Source: CAYFVU01 sp964594775
GTDB lineage: Bacteria; Spirochaetota; Spirochaetia; DSM-16054; Sediminispirochaetaceae
Direction: 5' to 3'
DNA length: 64,000 bases
NCBI GenBank assembly: GCA_964594775.1
Contig: CAZQNO010000009.1
Span: 4,099-68,098, forward strand
The translations under genes were made by a program, and so were the position numbers. Positions 16,943-25,979 of the stretch are shown here, piece by piece. Under the pieces are notes generated by a model. That model was not told the DNA's origin. It was given only the letters and a program-made list of their open reading frames with translations, and did no database searches. How positions within the stretch are numbered: the stretch's first letter is position 1; each line of letters starts with the position of its first letter.

Positions 16943-18259
16943 ATGATTACCTCGTTATTCATCGCAAACAGAGGAGAGATCGCGGTACGCATTATCCGCA
17001 CCTGCCGCGAGATGGGGATCAGGACCGTTGCAGCCTACTCGCAGGCCGATTCGGACAGCCTGCCTGTAATGATGGCCGATGCTGCGGTCTGCGTTGGGCC
17101 ACCCGCTACAAAGGACAGTTACACGCACAAAGGAAATCTCATCTCCGCGGCCCTCTACGCTTGCTGCGACGCGATTCATCCCGGAGTGGGTTTTCTCTCG
17201 GAGAACGCGGAGTTTGCCGCAAAGGTGCAGGAGGCCGGACTGCTCTTCATCGGACCGGAGCCCCGCACAATATCTTTTCTAGGAAACAAGGTCCACGCCA
17301 AGAAGACCGCCGCGGAGGCGGGTCTTCCGGTGATTCCCGGAAGCGACGGTTCTATCGAGGACTTAAAGGCGGCAAAGGGTTTTGCCGGCGAGGTTGGCTA
17401 CCCGGTGATAATAAAGGCTGCATCCGGCGGCGGGGGAAAGGGTATGCGGATAGTCCGGGATGCGGAGAGTCTCGAGCGGAACATGAAGATTGCCGCCCAC
17501 GAGGCACAGACTGCCTTCTCCGACGGGACCATCTACATGGAAAAGTACCTGGAGAATCCCCGTCACGTGGAGGTGCAGATTCTCGCCGATACCCACGGGA
17601 ACGTAATCCATCTCGGAGAGAGAGACTGCTCGCTGCAGAGAAATCACCAGAAGCTGGTGGAGGAGAGCCCTTCACCGGCAATGGACGAGAGACTGCGGGA
17701 TAAGATGTGCAGGGACGCGGTAACGCTTTTCGCCAAGCTCGATTACAAGGGCGCGGGAACGGTGGAATTCCTGTTCGACGGTAAGCAGTACTTCTTCATG
17801 GAGGTCAACGCCCGGGTTCAGGTGGAACATCCGGTTTCCGAACTCGTCAGCGGAATCGATATAATACGCGAACAGATCCGCGCCTGCAGCGGAGAATCAT
17901 TAAAGTTGAGTCAGGAAGAGATCGGTTTGGAGGGGGCATCCATCGAATGCAGGATAAACGCCCTCAGCCCCGGCAGGGTAAGCGAGTTTTTCCCTCCAGG
18001 AGGGCGGAACGTCCGCTTCGACAGCTACCTCTATCAGGGATACACGGTACCGTCCTACTACGATGCTCTCCTGGGAAAACTCATCACCTACGGCAGCAGC
18101 CGCCGCAGTGCAGTTAACCGCATGGGCCGCGCACTGAACGAACTGAGAATCGGCGGAATATCGACGAATATCGAAGAGCAAAAGAGGATAATCGACAGCA
18201 ATATTTTCCGCGGGGGTGTTTTTGGGACCTACGACCTAGCGAAGATTCTGGAGGAGTAA
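16943..18259 (+). CDS. accC: Biotin carboxylase subunit of acetyl-CoA carboxylase
   Basis: A 438-residue ATP-grasp enzyme that carboxylates the BCCP biotin. It starts with the family's FIANRGEIAVRIIRT, has the glycine-rich ATP loop KAASGGGGKGMRIV, the HLGERDCSLQRNHQKLVEE strand, and the active-site EVNARVQVEHPVSE. Length is normal. It follows accB after 14 bp and precedes accD by 3 bp, consistent with one operon. Confidence 0.97.
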   Translation: MITSLFIANRGEIAVRIIRTCREMGIRTVAAYSQADSDSLPVMMADAAVCVGPPATKDSYTHKGNLISAALYACCDAIHPGVGFLSENAEFAAKVQEAGLLFIGPEPRTISFLGNKVHAKKTAAEAGLPVIPGSDGSIEDLKAAKGFAGEVGYPVIIKAASGGGGKGMRIVRDAESLERNMKIAAHEAQTAFSDGTIYMEKYLENPRHVEVQILADTHGNVIHLGERDCSLQRNHQKLVEESPSPAMDERLRDKMCRDAVTLFAKLDYKGAGTVEFLFDGKQYFFMEVNARVQVEHPVSELVSGIDIIREQIRACSGESLKLSQEEIGLEGASIECRINALSPGRVSEFFPPGGRNVRFDSYLYQGYTVPSYYDALLGKLITYGSSRRSAVNRMGRALNELRIGGISTNIEEQKRIIDSNIFRGGVFGTYDLAKILEE

Positions 18260-18262
18260 GTC

Positions 18263-19165
18263 ATGGCCTTCTTTAATAGAGTTAGTGAGAAGCTGCGCCC
18301 CGGGAGCAAGGGCCCGAGGATTCGCTGGCGCAGCCGTTTGGAGAGAAAGCGGGAAGCGGAGAGGGATGAACGCGATTATATCGAGCGGAAGCACTCCTGC
18401 CCCATCTGTCATCGCCGGATAGACGATTCGATTATGAAGGAAAATTTCTTCGTCTGTCCCGGATGTTCTCACCACTTTCCCCTCAAGGTCGAAGAGCGGA
18501 TACCGATTGTCGTAGACCCGGGGACCTTTACCGAACTCTATCCCGAACTGGCGTCGGTAGACCCTCTTCAGTTTCCGGGATACCGTGAGAAGCTCGAGAA
18601 GGCAAGAGAAAAAACCGGGGCCGGAGAGGCGATAGTTGCCGGTCTGGGAAAGATTAAAGGACGCGGGGCCGCCCTCGGCTTCATGTCCTTCGCCTTTATG
18701 GGCGGAAGCATGGGAGTGGCCGTGGGGGAGAAGATTGCCAGGTTATTGCGGATCGGGGTACGGGAACGTCTGCCGGTGGTCCTCTTTACCTCTTCCGGCG
18801 GAGCGAGAATGCAGGAGGGGATATTCTCCCTCATGCAGATGGCGAAAACGAGTCACGCCGCCGCCCTTCTTGAACGGGCGAGGCTGCCTCTCTTCATCGT
18901 TCTTACCCATCCGACTACCGGCGGGGTAACGGCCAGCTTCGCCATGCTCGGCAACGTGATTCTCGCCGAGCCCGGTGCGCTCATCGGCTTTGCCGGACCA
19001 CGGGTGATAGAATCCACCATAAAGCAGAAACTTCCCGAGGGATTTCAACGGTCCGAATTCCAGGCGGAGAAGGGCTTTGTGGACGCGGTGGTACAGCGGA
19101 AGGAATTGAAGGCGCGTCTTGCCTTTCTCATCGACACGCATGTACCGCCGCAGGAGGGGGCCTGA
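18263..19165 (+). CDS. accD: Acetyl-CoA carboxylase carboxyltransferase subunit beta
   Basis: A 300-residue subunit that with AccA transfers carboxylate from biotin to acetyl-CoA. The N-terminal zinc ribbon is complete: C46, C49, C65 and C68. The crotonase-fold domain contains SSGGARMQEGIFSLMQMAKT, TTGGVTASFAMLGN and GFAGPRVIE. The arginine-rich linker before the zinc ribbon (residues 20-40) is unusually basic. Adjacent to accA with a 3-bp gap. Confidence 0.97.
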   Translation: MAFFNRVSEKLRPGSKGPRIRWRSRLERKREAERDERDYIERKHSCPICHRRIDDSIMKENFFVCPGCSHHFPLKVEERIPIVVDPGTFTELYPELASVDPLQFPGYREKLEKAREKTGAGEAIVAGLGKIKGRGAALGFMSFAFMGGSMGVAVGEKIARLLRIGVRERLPVVLFTSSGGARMQEGIFSLMQMAKTSHAAALLERARLPLFIVLTHPTTGGVTASFAMLGNVILAEPGALIGFAGPRVIESTIKQKLPEGFQRSEFQAEKGFVDAVVQRKELKARLAFLIDTHVPPQEGA

Positions 19166-19168
19166 TCT

Positions 19169-20131
19169 ATGGCGCAGAAGAACTTCGAACGCAAGCTCAA
19201 GGAACTGAAGAAACTCGCAGGAGAGGAGCATCTGCACCTCTACGAGGACATCAATAGGCTGGAGGATAAGCTCGGCGGGGGCGGGGATGTACACGCATGG
19301 GAAAAGGTGGGCCTGGCCAGGCATCCCGAACGCCCCACGACCTTAGATTATGTGGAACGGATTTTCGAGGAATTCATGGAGCTCAAGGGTGACCGATGTT
19401 ACGGCGACGACCCGGCAATGGTGGGAGGTATCGCCCTGTTCAACGGCATGCCCGTGACCGTTTTGGGTCAGCAAAAGGGCAGAAACCTCAAGGAAAACAT
19501 CACCCGCAACTACGGAATGGCCCATCCGGAGGGTTACAGAAAGGCTCTCCGGCTTGCCAAAGAGGCTGAGACCTTCGGCCGGCCCATTGTGACCTTTATC
19601 GACACCTCCGGCGCCTATCCCGGGCTCTCTGCCGAAGAACGGGGAATCGGAGAGGCCATTGCCAGGAACCTGAAGGAGTTCTCCACCTTAGAGGTACCGA
19701 TCGTTTCGGTGGTAATCGGAGAGGGAGGCTCCGGGGGTGCCCTCGGTATTGGAGTAGGGGACGAGACCTATATGCTGGAGAATGCGGTATATTCGGTAAT
19801 CTCTCCGGAGGGCTGTGCCTCGATACTTCTGCGGGATGCATCACGAGCGAGGCTGGCGGCGGAACTGATGAAGCTCACCTCGGAGGACCTCCTCTCCTTC
19901 AGGGTGATTCAGGGAATCGTAAAGGAGCCCGAGGGAGGAGCCCATGCGGACTTTACCGCCGCGGCCGCAGCCCTGCGGGAACAACTCATCGAGAGCCTGA
20001 GCCGTTTGCTGGAGAAGCGCACTCGGGTTTTATTGAAGGAACGTTCGGAAAGGCTGCTCTCGATGGGTCCCTTTTACGGAGAGGTGGAAAAACGGCAGAG
20101 TCTCTGGGACCGCCTGTTTAAAATCCGTTAG
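19169..20131 (+). CDS. accA: Acetyl-CoA carboxylase carboxyltransferase subunit alpha
   Basis: A 320-residue partner of AccD. It has the N-terminal helical region followed by ARHPERPTTLDY, GDRCYGDD, a GQQKGRN segment, FIDTSGAYPG and GEGGSGGALGIGVGD, all typical of AccA. Last gene of the acc operon. With accBCD and the divergent fab genes it gives malonyl-CoA formation through elongation in one locus, lacking only acpP. Confidence 0.97.
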   Translation: MAQKNFERKLKELKKLAGEEHLHLYEDINRLEDKLGGGGDVHAWEKVGLARHPERPTTLDYVERIFEEFMELKGDRCYGDDPAMVGGIALFNGMPVTVLGQQKGRNLKENITRNYGMAHPEGYRKALRLAKEAETFGRPIVTFIDTSGAYPGLSAEERGIGEAIARNLKEFSTLEVPIVSVVIGEGGSGGALGIGVGDETYMLENAVYSVISPEGCASILLRDASRARLAAELMKLTSEDLLSFRVIQGIVKEPEGGAHADFTAAAAALREQLIESLSRLLEKRTRVLLKERSERLLSMGPFYGEVEKRQSLWDRLFKIR

Positions 20132-20170
20132 AAAAGGACTGCACGGATATAAACTCTATAAGAAATATGC

Positions 20171-20176
20171 TACCAT
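20171..20176 (+). promoter_or_regulatory. Possible extended -10 (TGC-TACCAT) upstream of the AI-2E-family gene
   Basis: TACCAT preceded by TGC ends 10 bases before the ATG at 20187, which predicts a leader of about 4 bases. No -35 match was found, so this call rests on the resemblance to the TGCTACAAT element upstream of mrfA. Confidence 0.35.
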
Positions 20177-20186
20177 CTCGTGCATA

Positions 20187-21275
20187 ATGAAATACCAGGG
20201 TGTTGCCACAGGCCTGTTAGCGGTTGTCACGGTAATCATGTTGGGGGCGGTATTCAAAGCCGCAGCAGCGATACTCCTGCCCCTCATAATCGCCGTATTT
20301 CTCTCGTTCATCGTTGCTCCTCTGGTCAATTTTTTAGACCGAAGCCACTTTCCCCGCATCGTCGCCATTGCTCTGGTCATTCTTGTGCTCTTCGGCGTTA
20401 TCTTCCTCATTTTTCTCTTTCTCCAAACCAGCGTAAACAGCTTGATCCGCGAGTACCCGAAGTATGCCGCGCGTTTCATCGAGCTAAACCGGGAGTTCAC
20501 GCAATGGATGAGCGAACGCTTCGAAATCGATGTCAATCTTTCGGAGGACATAAACTGGCAGGGGGCCTTGAAAGAATATCTGGTCATGCTCTCCGGCTCC
20601 CTCATTGGTTTTATCAGTTCATTTATTCTCATTCTCATTTTCCTCATTTTCCTCCTTCTGGAGAAACCCTTTTTCAAGAACAAGATCGCCAGGGCCTTCG
20701 ACATGGAGACGGGACGACAAATAGGAAGGATTATTGACCACATAAACCAGCAGGTGGGAAGATACATCAACCTCAAGTTTTTCATTAGCCTGGGAACAGG
20801 AATACTTGTCGGTTTTTCACTGGCCGTCATCGGGATGGATTTCGCCCTGGTATGGGGTGTCCTTGCCTTTCTGCTGAACTTCATTCCCTCAATCGGTTCT
20901 ATTGTGGTAGTGATTATTACCATCATGATGGGGATAGTTCAGTTCTATCCATTGGCCGGAAGAATAGTGGCCGTCTCGGCCGCCATGATCGCAATACAGA
21001 TGGTCATCGGTAACTTTCTCGACCCCCGGCTCCAGGGGCAGCGACTGGACCTCAGTCCCTTCCTCATCCTCTTTTCTCTTATCTTTTGGGGTTGGATTTG
21101 GGGACCCGTGGGGATGTTTCTCGCCGTGCCCATTACGGTGGTAATTCAGATCACCTGCGACAATATTCCGCCGCTGCGTTTCATCGGCGTGCTGATGAGC
21201 GGCGGGAAAGTTTCCGGTGAAGATGTGCCGCGGGGACCGGTAGAATCGCTGCCCCCCGAAAAAGATAAAATATAG
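20187..21275 (+). CDS. AI-2E family transporter (polytopic membrane protein)
   Basis: A 362-residue integral membrane protein. Two N-terminal hydrophobic hairpins (residues 5-40 and 60-80) are followed by a soluble segment, then about five more membrane spans. The distal motifs LNFIPSIGSIVVVIITIMMG and NFLDPRLQGQRLDLSPFL are hallmarks of the family (PF01594, also called YdiK/PerM/TqsA). Members export diverse small molecules or act as antiporters, so the substrate is open. The last 25 residues are a hydrophilic cytosolic tail. There is no Shine-Dalgarno sequence; see the -10 element just before the ATG. Confidence 0.88.
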   Translation: MKYQGVATGLLAVVTVIMLGAVFKAAAAILLPLIIAVFLSFIVAPLVNFLDRSHFPRIVAIALVILVLFGVIFLIFLFLQTSVNSLIREYPKYAARFIELNREFTQWMSERFEIDVNLSEDINWQGALKEYLVMLSGSLIGFISSFILILIFLIFLLLEKPFFKNKIARAFDMETGRQIGRIIDHINQQVGRYINLKFFISLGTGILVGFSLAVIGMDFALVWGVLAFLLNFIPSIGSIVVVIITIMMGIVQFYPLAGRIVAVSAAMIAIQMVIGNFLDPRLQGQRLDLSPFLILFSLIFWGWIWGPVGMFLAVPITVVIQITCDNIPPLRFIGVLMSGGKVSGEDVPRGPVESLPPEKDKI

Positions 21276-21336
21276 ACAGTGGTTCGAAGCTTGGGTATTT
21301 TTCCGGCTCTGTTCGCCGACCTCTCCATCCTCTCAG

Positions 21337-21365
21337 TTGTCTCTTTCCCGTGAAATCGCTATAGT
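21337..21365 (+). promoter_or_regulatory. Sigma-70-type promoter of trpS
   Basis: TTGTCT (21337-21342), 17-bp spacer, TATAGT (21360-21365). Predicted +1 is about 21372, with GAGGG before the ATG at 21396. This is a conventional promoter with a leader. Confidence 0.65.
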
Positions 21366-21395
21366 GGGATCGACTACACGCGAAGAGGGTACGAA

Positions 21396-22463
21396 ATGGA
21401 AAAGAAACGCATGTTGACAGGCGACCGGCCGACGGGAAAGCTCCACCTCGGACACTACGTAGGTTCGCTGTCCAATAGAGTACGGCTGCAGGATGAGTAC
21501 GATTGCAGCTTTATTATTGCCGACCTCCACATGATGACCACAAAATCCACCAAGGCCGACGTTGAGGCGATCTATGAGAACTCCTGTGAAATGGTTCTCG
21601 ATTACCTCGCCTGCGGGATAGATCCGGCAAAAGCGAATATCTATCTGCAGTCGGCGGTCCACGAAGTCTACGAGATGGATCTCATATTCGAAATGTTGGT
21701 AACGGTGCCCCGTCTGCAGAGGCTGCCGAGTATAAAGGACATGGCGAAGTCGGCCAACCTTACGGAGATGCCCTTGGGACTCCTCGGTTATCCGGTCCTT
21801 CAGGCGGCCGATATCCTCATGCCTCGGGCCCATATAGTGCCGGTTGGCAAAGACAACGAGTCTCATGTTGAGCTGACGCGGGAGATTGCCCGAAAATTCA
21901 ACACGATGTATGACGAGGTCTTCCCCATTCCCGATGTACTGATAGGAGACGTTCCTACCCTGGTGGGGACGGACGGAAGTGCTAAAATGTCCAAGTCCCT
22001 CTCGAACGCCATCTTTATCTCCGACGATGCGAAGATGGTGGAGAAAAAAGTGGCGGGCATGTATACCGATCCGAACCGAGTACGGGCCGATATTCCGGGT
22101 AATGTCGAGGGAAACCCCGTCTTCATCTATCATGATATCTTCAATCCGAAAAAGGAAGAGGTGGAAGATTTGAAGGAGCGCTACCGCAAGGGGAGGGTAG
22201 GGGATGTGGAGGTCAAACAGAAGCTTGCCGCCGCACTTAACAATTTTCTCGATCCCCTGCGGGACAAGCGGCAGAGTTATCAGGAGCAGACGGGATTGGT
22301 CGAAGAGGTTATCTTCGACGGAACGCTTGCGGCACGGGAACTGGCACGGGAAACAGTGTTGGAAATGAAGAAGGCCATGGGCCTGACGGGGGTGTGGAAC
22401 CGGATAAGCCGAAAATCGCAGAAGGTGAAGAAAAAGCGCGAAAAAGAGGAGGACCGGAATTAA
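21396..22463 (+). CDS. trpS: Tryptophanyl-tRNA synthetase
   Basis: A 355-residue class I aminoacyl-tRNA synthetase. The HIGH-type signature is HLGH in GDRPTGKLHLGHYVGSL; the KMSKS loop is exact in SAKMSKSLSNAI. ADLHMMTT and VGKDNESHVELTREIARKFN are TrpRS-specific. The C-terminus ends in a lysine-rich tail overlapping the next gene. The stop TAA (22461-22463) overlaps the AUU start proposed for the mutY-like gene. Confidence 0.96.
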   Translation: MEKKRMLTGDRPTGKLHLGHYVGSLSNRVRLQDEYDCSFIIADLHMMTTKSTKADVEAIYENSCEMVLDYLACGIDPAKANIYLQSAVHEVYEMDLIFEMLVTVPRLQRLPSIKDMAKSANLTEMPLGLLGYPVLQAADILMPRAHIVPVGKDNESHVELTREIARKFNTMYDEVFPIPDVLIGDVPTLVGTDGSAKMSKSLSNAIFISDDAKMVEKKVAGMYTDPNRVRADIPGNVEGNPVFIYHDIFNPKKEEVEDLKERYRKGRVGDVEVKQKLAAALNNFLDPLRDKRQSYQEQTGLVEEVIFDGTLAARELARETVLEMKKAMGLTGVWNRISRKSQKVKKKREKEEDRN

Positions 22464-23271
22464 TCGCCGCGAGACAGCGGATTTTCGCGCCCTTATTTGG
22501 CGCCATTATGAGCAAGAGGGGCGAAGCTTTCCCTGGAGAGAAACGGATGAGGAGTATGAGATCCTCGTTTCGGAGATCATGCTTCAGCAGACTCAGACCG
22601 AGCGGGTAATGAATAAGTACGGCCCCTTTCTTCGGCGTTTTCCCGACTACCGGAGTCTTGCCGCCGCCTCTACTGCCCGGCTCTTGGACGCATGGCAGGG
22701 ACTCGGCTATAACCGGCGTGCCCTTGCAATGCGCCGGATAGCCGAAAAAGTACTGAAAGACGGCGGGAGGCTCCCCTCGGACACCGAAGCCCTACTCGCT
22801 CTTCCCATGATAGGGCCGGCAACGGCAGGCTCGCTTCGGGCCTTTGTGTTCAATCTTCCTTCAGTCTTTATAGAAACGAATATCCGGCGGGTCTTCATTC
22901 ATTGTGTTTTTCCCGATGCCGAGAGGGTTACCGACCGGGAGATACTGAGCCTGATAGAAAAGACCCTCGACAGGCGTAATCCGCGACACTGGTACTATGC
23001 TTTGATGGACTATGGGGTGTATTTGAAGGGAAAAGTCTCCAATCCCAACAGGAGAAGCAGCGGTTATCGCCTGCAGCCGGCCTTCGAGGGCTCTAAGAGG
23101 CAGCTGCGGGGACGGATACTGCGCCTTTTGTTAACCGAAGAGCACCGCGGATATGAGCAGCTGCTTTCAACAAGCAACGGCGGGGCGGAACGGCTTGATG
23201 CCTGTCTGGACGAGCTCGAACGGGAGGGCTTTATCGTTCGCGAAGCCGCCGGTTATCGACTGAAGGGATAA
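22459..23271 (+). CDS. HhH-GPD DNA glycosylase, clusterless MutY-like, AUU start
   Basis: A base-excision glycosylase of about 270 residues. No ATG, GTG or TTG exists between the upstream in-frame stop (22426) and the catalytic region, but an ideal AGGAGG (22447-22452) stands six bases before ATT at 22459. From there FRALIWRHYEQ, SFPWRETDEEYEI and SEIMLQQTQTE match the MutY N-terminus, with catalytic Glu E39. The ATG at 22579 would remove that Glu. The helix-hairpin-helix is LPMIGPATAGS; the catalytic Asp position is Glu (E139 in FIETNIRRV). The four cysteines of the 4Fe-4S cluster are absent, as in known clusterless relatives. Converges on deoD. Confidence 0.85.
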   Translation: MNRRETADFRALIWRHYEQEGRSFPWRETDEEYEILVSEIMLQQTQTERVMNKYGPFLRRFPDYRSLAAASTARLLDAWQGLGYNRRALAMRRIAEKVLKDGGRLPSDTEALLALPMIGPATAGSLRAFVFNLPSVFIETNIRRVFIHCVFPDAERVTDREILSLIEKTLDRRNPRHWYYALMDYGVYLKGKVSNPNRRSSGYRLQPAFEGSKRQLRGRILRLLLTEEHRGYEQLLSTSNGGAERLDACLDELEREGFIVREAAGYRLKG

Positions 23272-23282
23272 AGCAAAGCCGC

Positions 23283-23987
23283 TTAAGAGACCGCCGTTTC
23301 CAAGGCTACTTCCATCATGTCGGTAAAGGTCTGTTCCCTCTCTTCGCTGCTGGTGACTTCTCCGGTGACCAATTGATCGCTGGCGGTCAGGATGGTGAGA
23401 GCCTGGACGCCGTGCTTGGCGGCGATGCTGTAGAGGGCTGCAGCCTCCATCTCCACTGCCAAAACGCCGAAGGCGGCCCACTGCTTCCATGCCTCCGGAT
23501 CGTCGTGGTAGAAGGTGTCCGTCGAATAGATATTGCCGACATGAAAGGAGAGCTTCTTCTTTCGCGCTTCGGCTACCGCCCGTTCGAGGAGGCCGTAATC
23601 CGCCGTCGGCGCAAAGGTCATACCGGGAAATCTCTCTTCGTTTATCCCCGAGTCGTGAGAAGCGGCCATGGCAAAGACCATGTCTCGGATCCGGATATTC
23701 TTCTGCAGGGCTCCGCAGGAACCGACCCGAAAAAGCCGCGTTACGCCGAACTCGTTGATAAGCTCGTGGGTGTAGATGGAAATCGAAGGTATCCCCATTC
23801 CCGAACCCTGAACGGAAACGTTTTTCCCCTTGTAGGTGCCCGTATATCCGTACATGCCCCGCACCTCGTTGTACCTCTTCGCGTCGCTGAGATAGTTCTC
23901 CGCGATGTATTTTGCCCGCAATGGGTCGCCGGGCAGTAAGACGGTATCGGCGATATCGCCCCGCTTTGCTCCTATGTGGATGCTCAT
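23283..23987 (-). CDS. deoD: Purine-nucleoside phosphorylase, DeoD type
   Basis: A 234-residue hexameric-type phosphorylase that cleaves purine nucleosides with phosphate. The start MSIHIGAKRGDIADTVLLPGDPLRAKYIA is characteristic, as are the RVGSCGAL strand and the nucleoside site VEMEAAALY near residue 180. The Asp of the catalytic pair is in TASDQLVTGE. The ATG at 23987 has GGAGG upstream and overlaps the phosphohexomutase stop by 4 bp, so the two genes form one unit, suggesting ribose-1-phosphate produced here feeds a mutase. Confidence 0.95.
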   Translation of the reverse strand: MSIHIGAKRGDIADTVLLPGDPLRAKYIAENYLSDAKRYNEVRGMYGYTGTYKGKNVSVQGSGMGIPSISIYTHELINEFGVTRLFRVGSCGALQKNIRIRDMVFAMAASHDSGINEERFPGMTFAPTADYGLLERAVAEARKKKLSFHVGNIYSTDTFYHDDPEAWKQWAAFGVLAVEMEAAALYSIAAKHGVQALTILTASDQLVTGEVTSSEEREQTFTDMMEVALETAVS

Positions 23988-25885
23988 TTCTCTTCCTCCT
24001 CGATGTTGTTGTCCGCCTCCTCGATCATGGCCCGGTGCCATGCAAGAAGATCGTCATGCCGTCGGCGGTCTTCTCCGCGGCAATCGGCAAGGACGCGGAA
24101 CACCGGTTCGGTACCGGAGCCCCGCATCCAGATAAAATCGCTGTCTCGCTTTTCACGGTCGGAAAAAACGATCTTCAGGCCTCCCTTTTCCTCTCCGCTG
24201 CGGAAGTCCGGGCCAAAGCCTACGACTGTACGACCATCCTCGTAGTTTTCCTCACGAAAATCAAGAATACCGTAGGTATCGTGCAGCTCTTCTCTTCTTC
24301 TCTCCCATTGCCGGAGGAAGATTTCCTCGTAGCGTTTTTTTAGAAGATCGTGGCGGGTATTCCGTACCCGCATTTTAGCTTCTTCTTCATAGGCTCCCGT
24401 GGTGATATAGGAGGGAAGGCTTTCCAGCAATGCGGAAAGTCCCAAGTTCTTTCCGCGGGGAACTGCTTTGCCGCAAAGACGGCACCAGAGGGAAAAGGGG
24501 CCCTCGCCGTCGGGTCTTAGAAGTTTTATGAGAGAGAGAAGCGTATTGAGGGGGTCCCGCACCGTGGCAGGGTGGGTGATATTGCCTCCGTTGGACCCTT
24601 CACCTAAGATTCTCACCGTGTAGCCGTCTCTGCGCAGCTCCTCCGCCCGGCAAACCACGTTCGCCTCTCCCGTTTCGGTACGAAAGACCTCGACGTTTAG
24701 GGTTTCGGCAATTTCCGCTATACGCATGGAGGTGGGCCCGTTTATCACCACCGCCGCCTTGACATTGTTTCCTGAGCGAAGCCGTAAATCGGCCAACTCG
24801 GAGAGTACCGATAAGGCAAATACCGCCTGTGCCTCAACTGCTTTGACCGAAGCTTCCTCGTCGACGTAGACGATGTTGCCCCGGTCTCCGTCGTTGTCGG
24901 GCACATAGGCAAGGAGAAAGGAGGGGTCTTCGCGGTGCAGATCGCGAAGAAAGTCTTTGGCCGTGTCCAGATTTTCTCCCTCCGGGACGATGGGATGAAC
25001 GATCTTCCGTGGGAGCTCGTTGATAGAACGAAAGCGTATTCCCATACGGCCTAAAAAATTTCCGTCTATGCTCCTGGTACGGGCGCTGCCGTTGAGCTCG
25101 GCGGCGATGCCGAGGGGGCTCCGGCGGATACCCGTCCGGAGACTCCTGAAGAAGGTTTTTCTCTTTTGCGGGTCCGAGCTTCCCGCCGCTACGGTCATGG
25201 TAAAGTCCTCGTACGCAGCGGAGGCATCGGCCTTTCGACCGCCGATGCTCTCCAGGACCGATGGATATGTCGTATATGCGCCTGTCTTCGGGCGGGAAAG
25301 GAGCGGGGAGAGCTCTCCGAGGAAGCTCCCTTCTTCGACAAGTGATCTAAAAATATCGATGGCCCTGCGGCTCTCTTCGCCGCCGGCTACCGCTCCGTTT
25401 GAGAATCCGAACTTGAAACCGTTGTGGCCTATGGGGTTATGACTTGCCGAAATGTAGAAAAAACCGTCGATATCCTTCCTTGTTTTTACATAGGCCATAA
25501 TCTCCGGTGCCGGAGAAATGAAGAGGTAGTAAGGCTCTATACTCCGCAAGAGGAGCACCCTGCAGACGATATCCGCGAGGGCCGGGCCCGTCGGCCTCGT
25601 GTCGACGGCCACAGCCGCACGCGGCCGGCCGGTATCGCTCTTTTCGTAGAGAAGCTCGGCAAAGCTGAAAGCCGCGGCGGCCGCTAACGCGAGGTCCTGC
25701 GGGGAGACCAGCTCGGTGCGGCTCTCCTGGTCTCCGTCGGCGGCGAAGATCTTCCGCCATCCGGAGGCGGAGAGAATCATGCCCTCCGCCTCCCGCCTCA
25801 CCTCTTGCGCCTGAGGGAGAGAGGCAAAAGGTGCGGTATCGGGATCGGCGATAAAAAAACCGGAAAGCGGATCCAGGTATTTCAT
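23984..25885 (-). CDS. Phosphohexomutase (phosphoglucomutase/phosphomannomutase family)
   Basis: A 633-residue alpha-D-phosphohexomutase. The phosphoserine loop is SASHNPIGHNG, the metal loop DNDGDRGN, the sugar loop GEGSNGGN (a variant of GEESGG) and the phosphate loop RGSGTEPVFRV. It is 80-100 residues longer than the typical enzyme, with an insertion between the metal and sugar loops. Substrate could be glucose-, mannose- or pentose-phosphate; linkage to deoD favours pentose-phosphate but does not prove it. The ATG at 25885 lies six bases from a -10-like TACAAA, with AGGAG directly abutting the ATG. Confidence 0.88.
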   Translation of the reverse strand: MKYLDPLSGFFIADPDTAPFASLPQAQEVRREAEGMILSASGWRKIFAADGDQESRTELVSPQDLALAAAAAFSFAELLYEKSDTGRPRAAVAVDTRPTGPALADIVCRVLLLRSIEPYYLFISPAPEIMAYVKTRKDIDGFFYISASHNPIGHNGFKFGFSNGAVAGGEESRRAIDIFRSLVEEGSFLGELSPLLSRPKTGAYTTYPSVLESIGGRKADASAAYEDFTMTVAAGSSDPQKRKTFFRSLRTGIRRSPLGIAAELNGSARTRSIDGNFLGRMGIRFRSINELPRKIVHPIVPEGENLDTAKDFLRDLHREDPSFLLAYVPDNDGDRGNIVYVDEEASVKAVEAQAVFALSVLSELADLRLRSGNNVKAAVVINGPTSMRIAEIAETLNVEVFRTETGEANVVCRAEELRRDGYTVRILGEGSNGGNITHPATVRDPLNTLLSLIKLLRPDGEGPFSLWCRLCGKAVPRGKNLGLSALLESLPSYITTGAYEEEAKMRVRNTRHDLLKKRYEEIFLRQWERRREELHDTYGILDFREENYEDGRTVVGFGPDFRSGEEKGGLKIVFSDREKRDSDFIWMRGSGTEPVFRVLADCRGEDRRRHDDLLAWHRAMIEEADNNIEEEEK

Positions 25886-25891
25886 GCTCCT

Positions 25892-25900
25892 TTTGTAGCA
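25892..25900 (-). promoter_or_regulatory. Extended -10 (TGC-TACAAA), leaderless start for the phosphohexomutase
   Basis: Minus strand TGC followed by TACAAA (25897-25892). Seven bases further is the A of the ATG at 25885. The -35 match is weak (TTTCAT at 17 bp). Confidence 0.4.
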
Positions 25901-25964
25901 CGGAGCGGCCTTCGATGAAAAGCCGAAGTGGTAAGCGGCGTGCTGGAAGCGGTAGGGGCTTCCG

Positions 25965-25973
25965 TGCTATGAT
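25965..25973 (+). promoter_or_regulatory. Extended -10 (TGC-TATGAT), leaderless start for pyridoxal kinase
   Basis: TGC then TATGAT (25968-25973); predicted +1 is the A of the ATG at 25980. The -35 match is poor, as expected for an extended -10. It is back-to-back with the similar element for the divergent phosphohexomutase gene. Confidence 0.45.
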
Positions 25974-25979
25974 TCGTCC

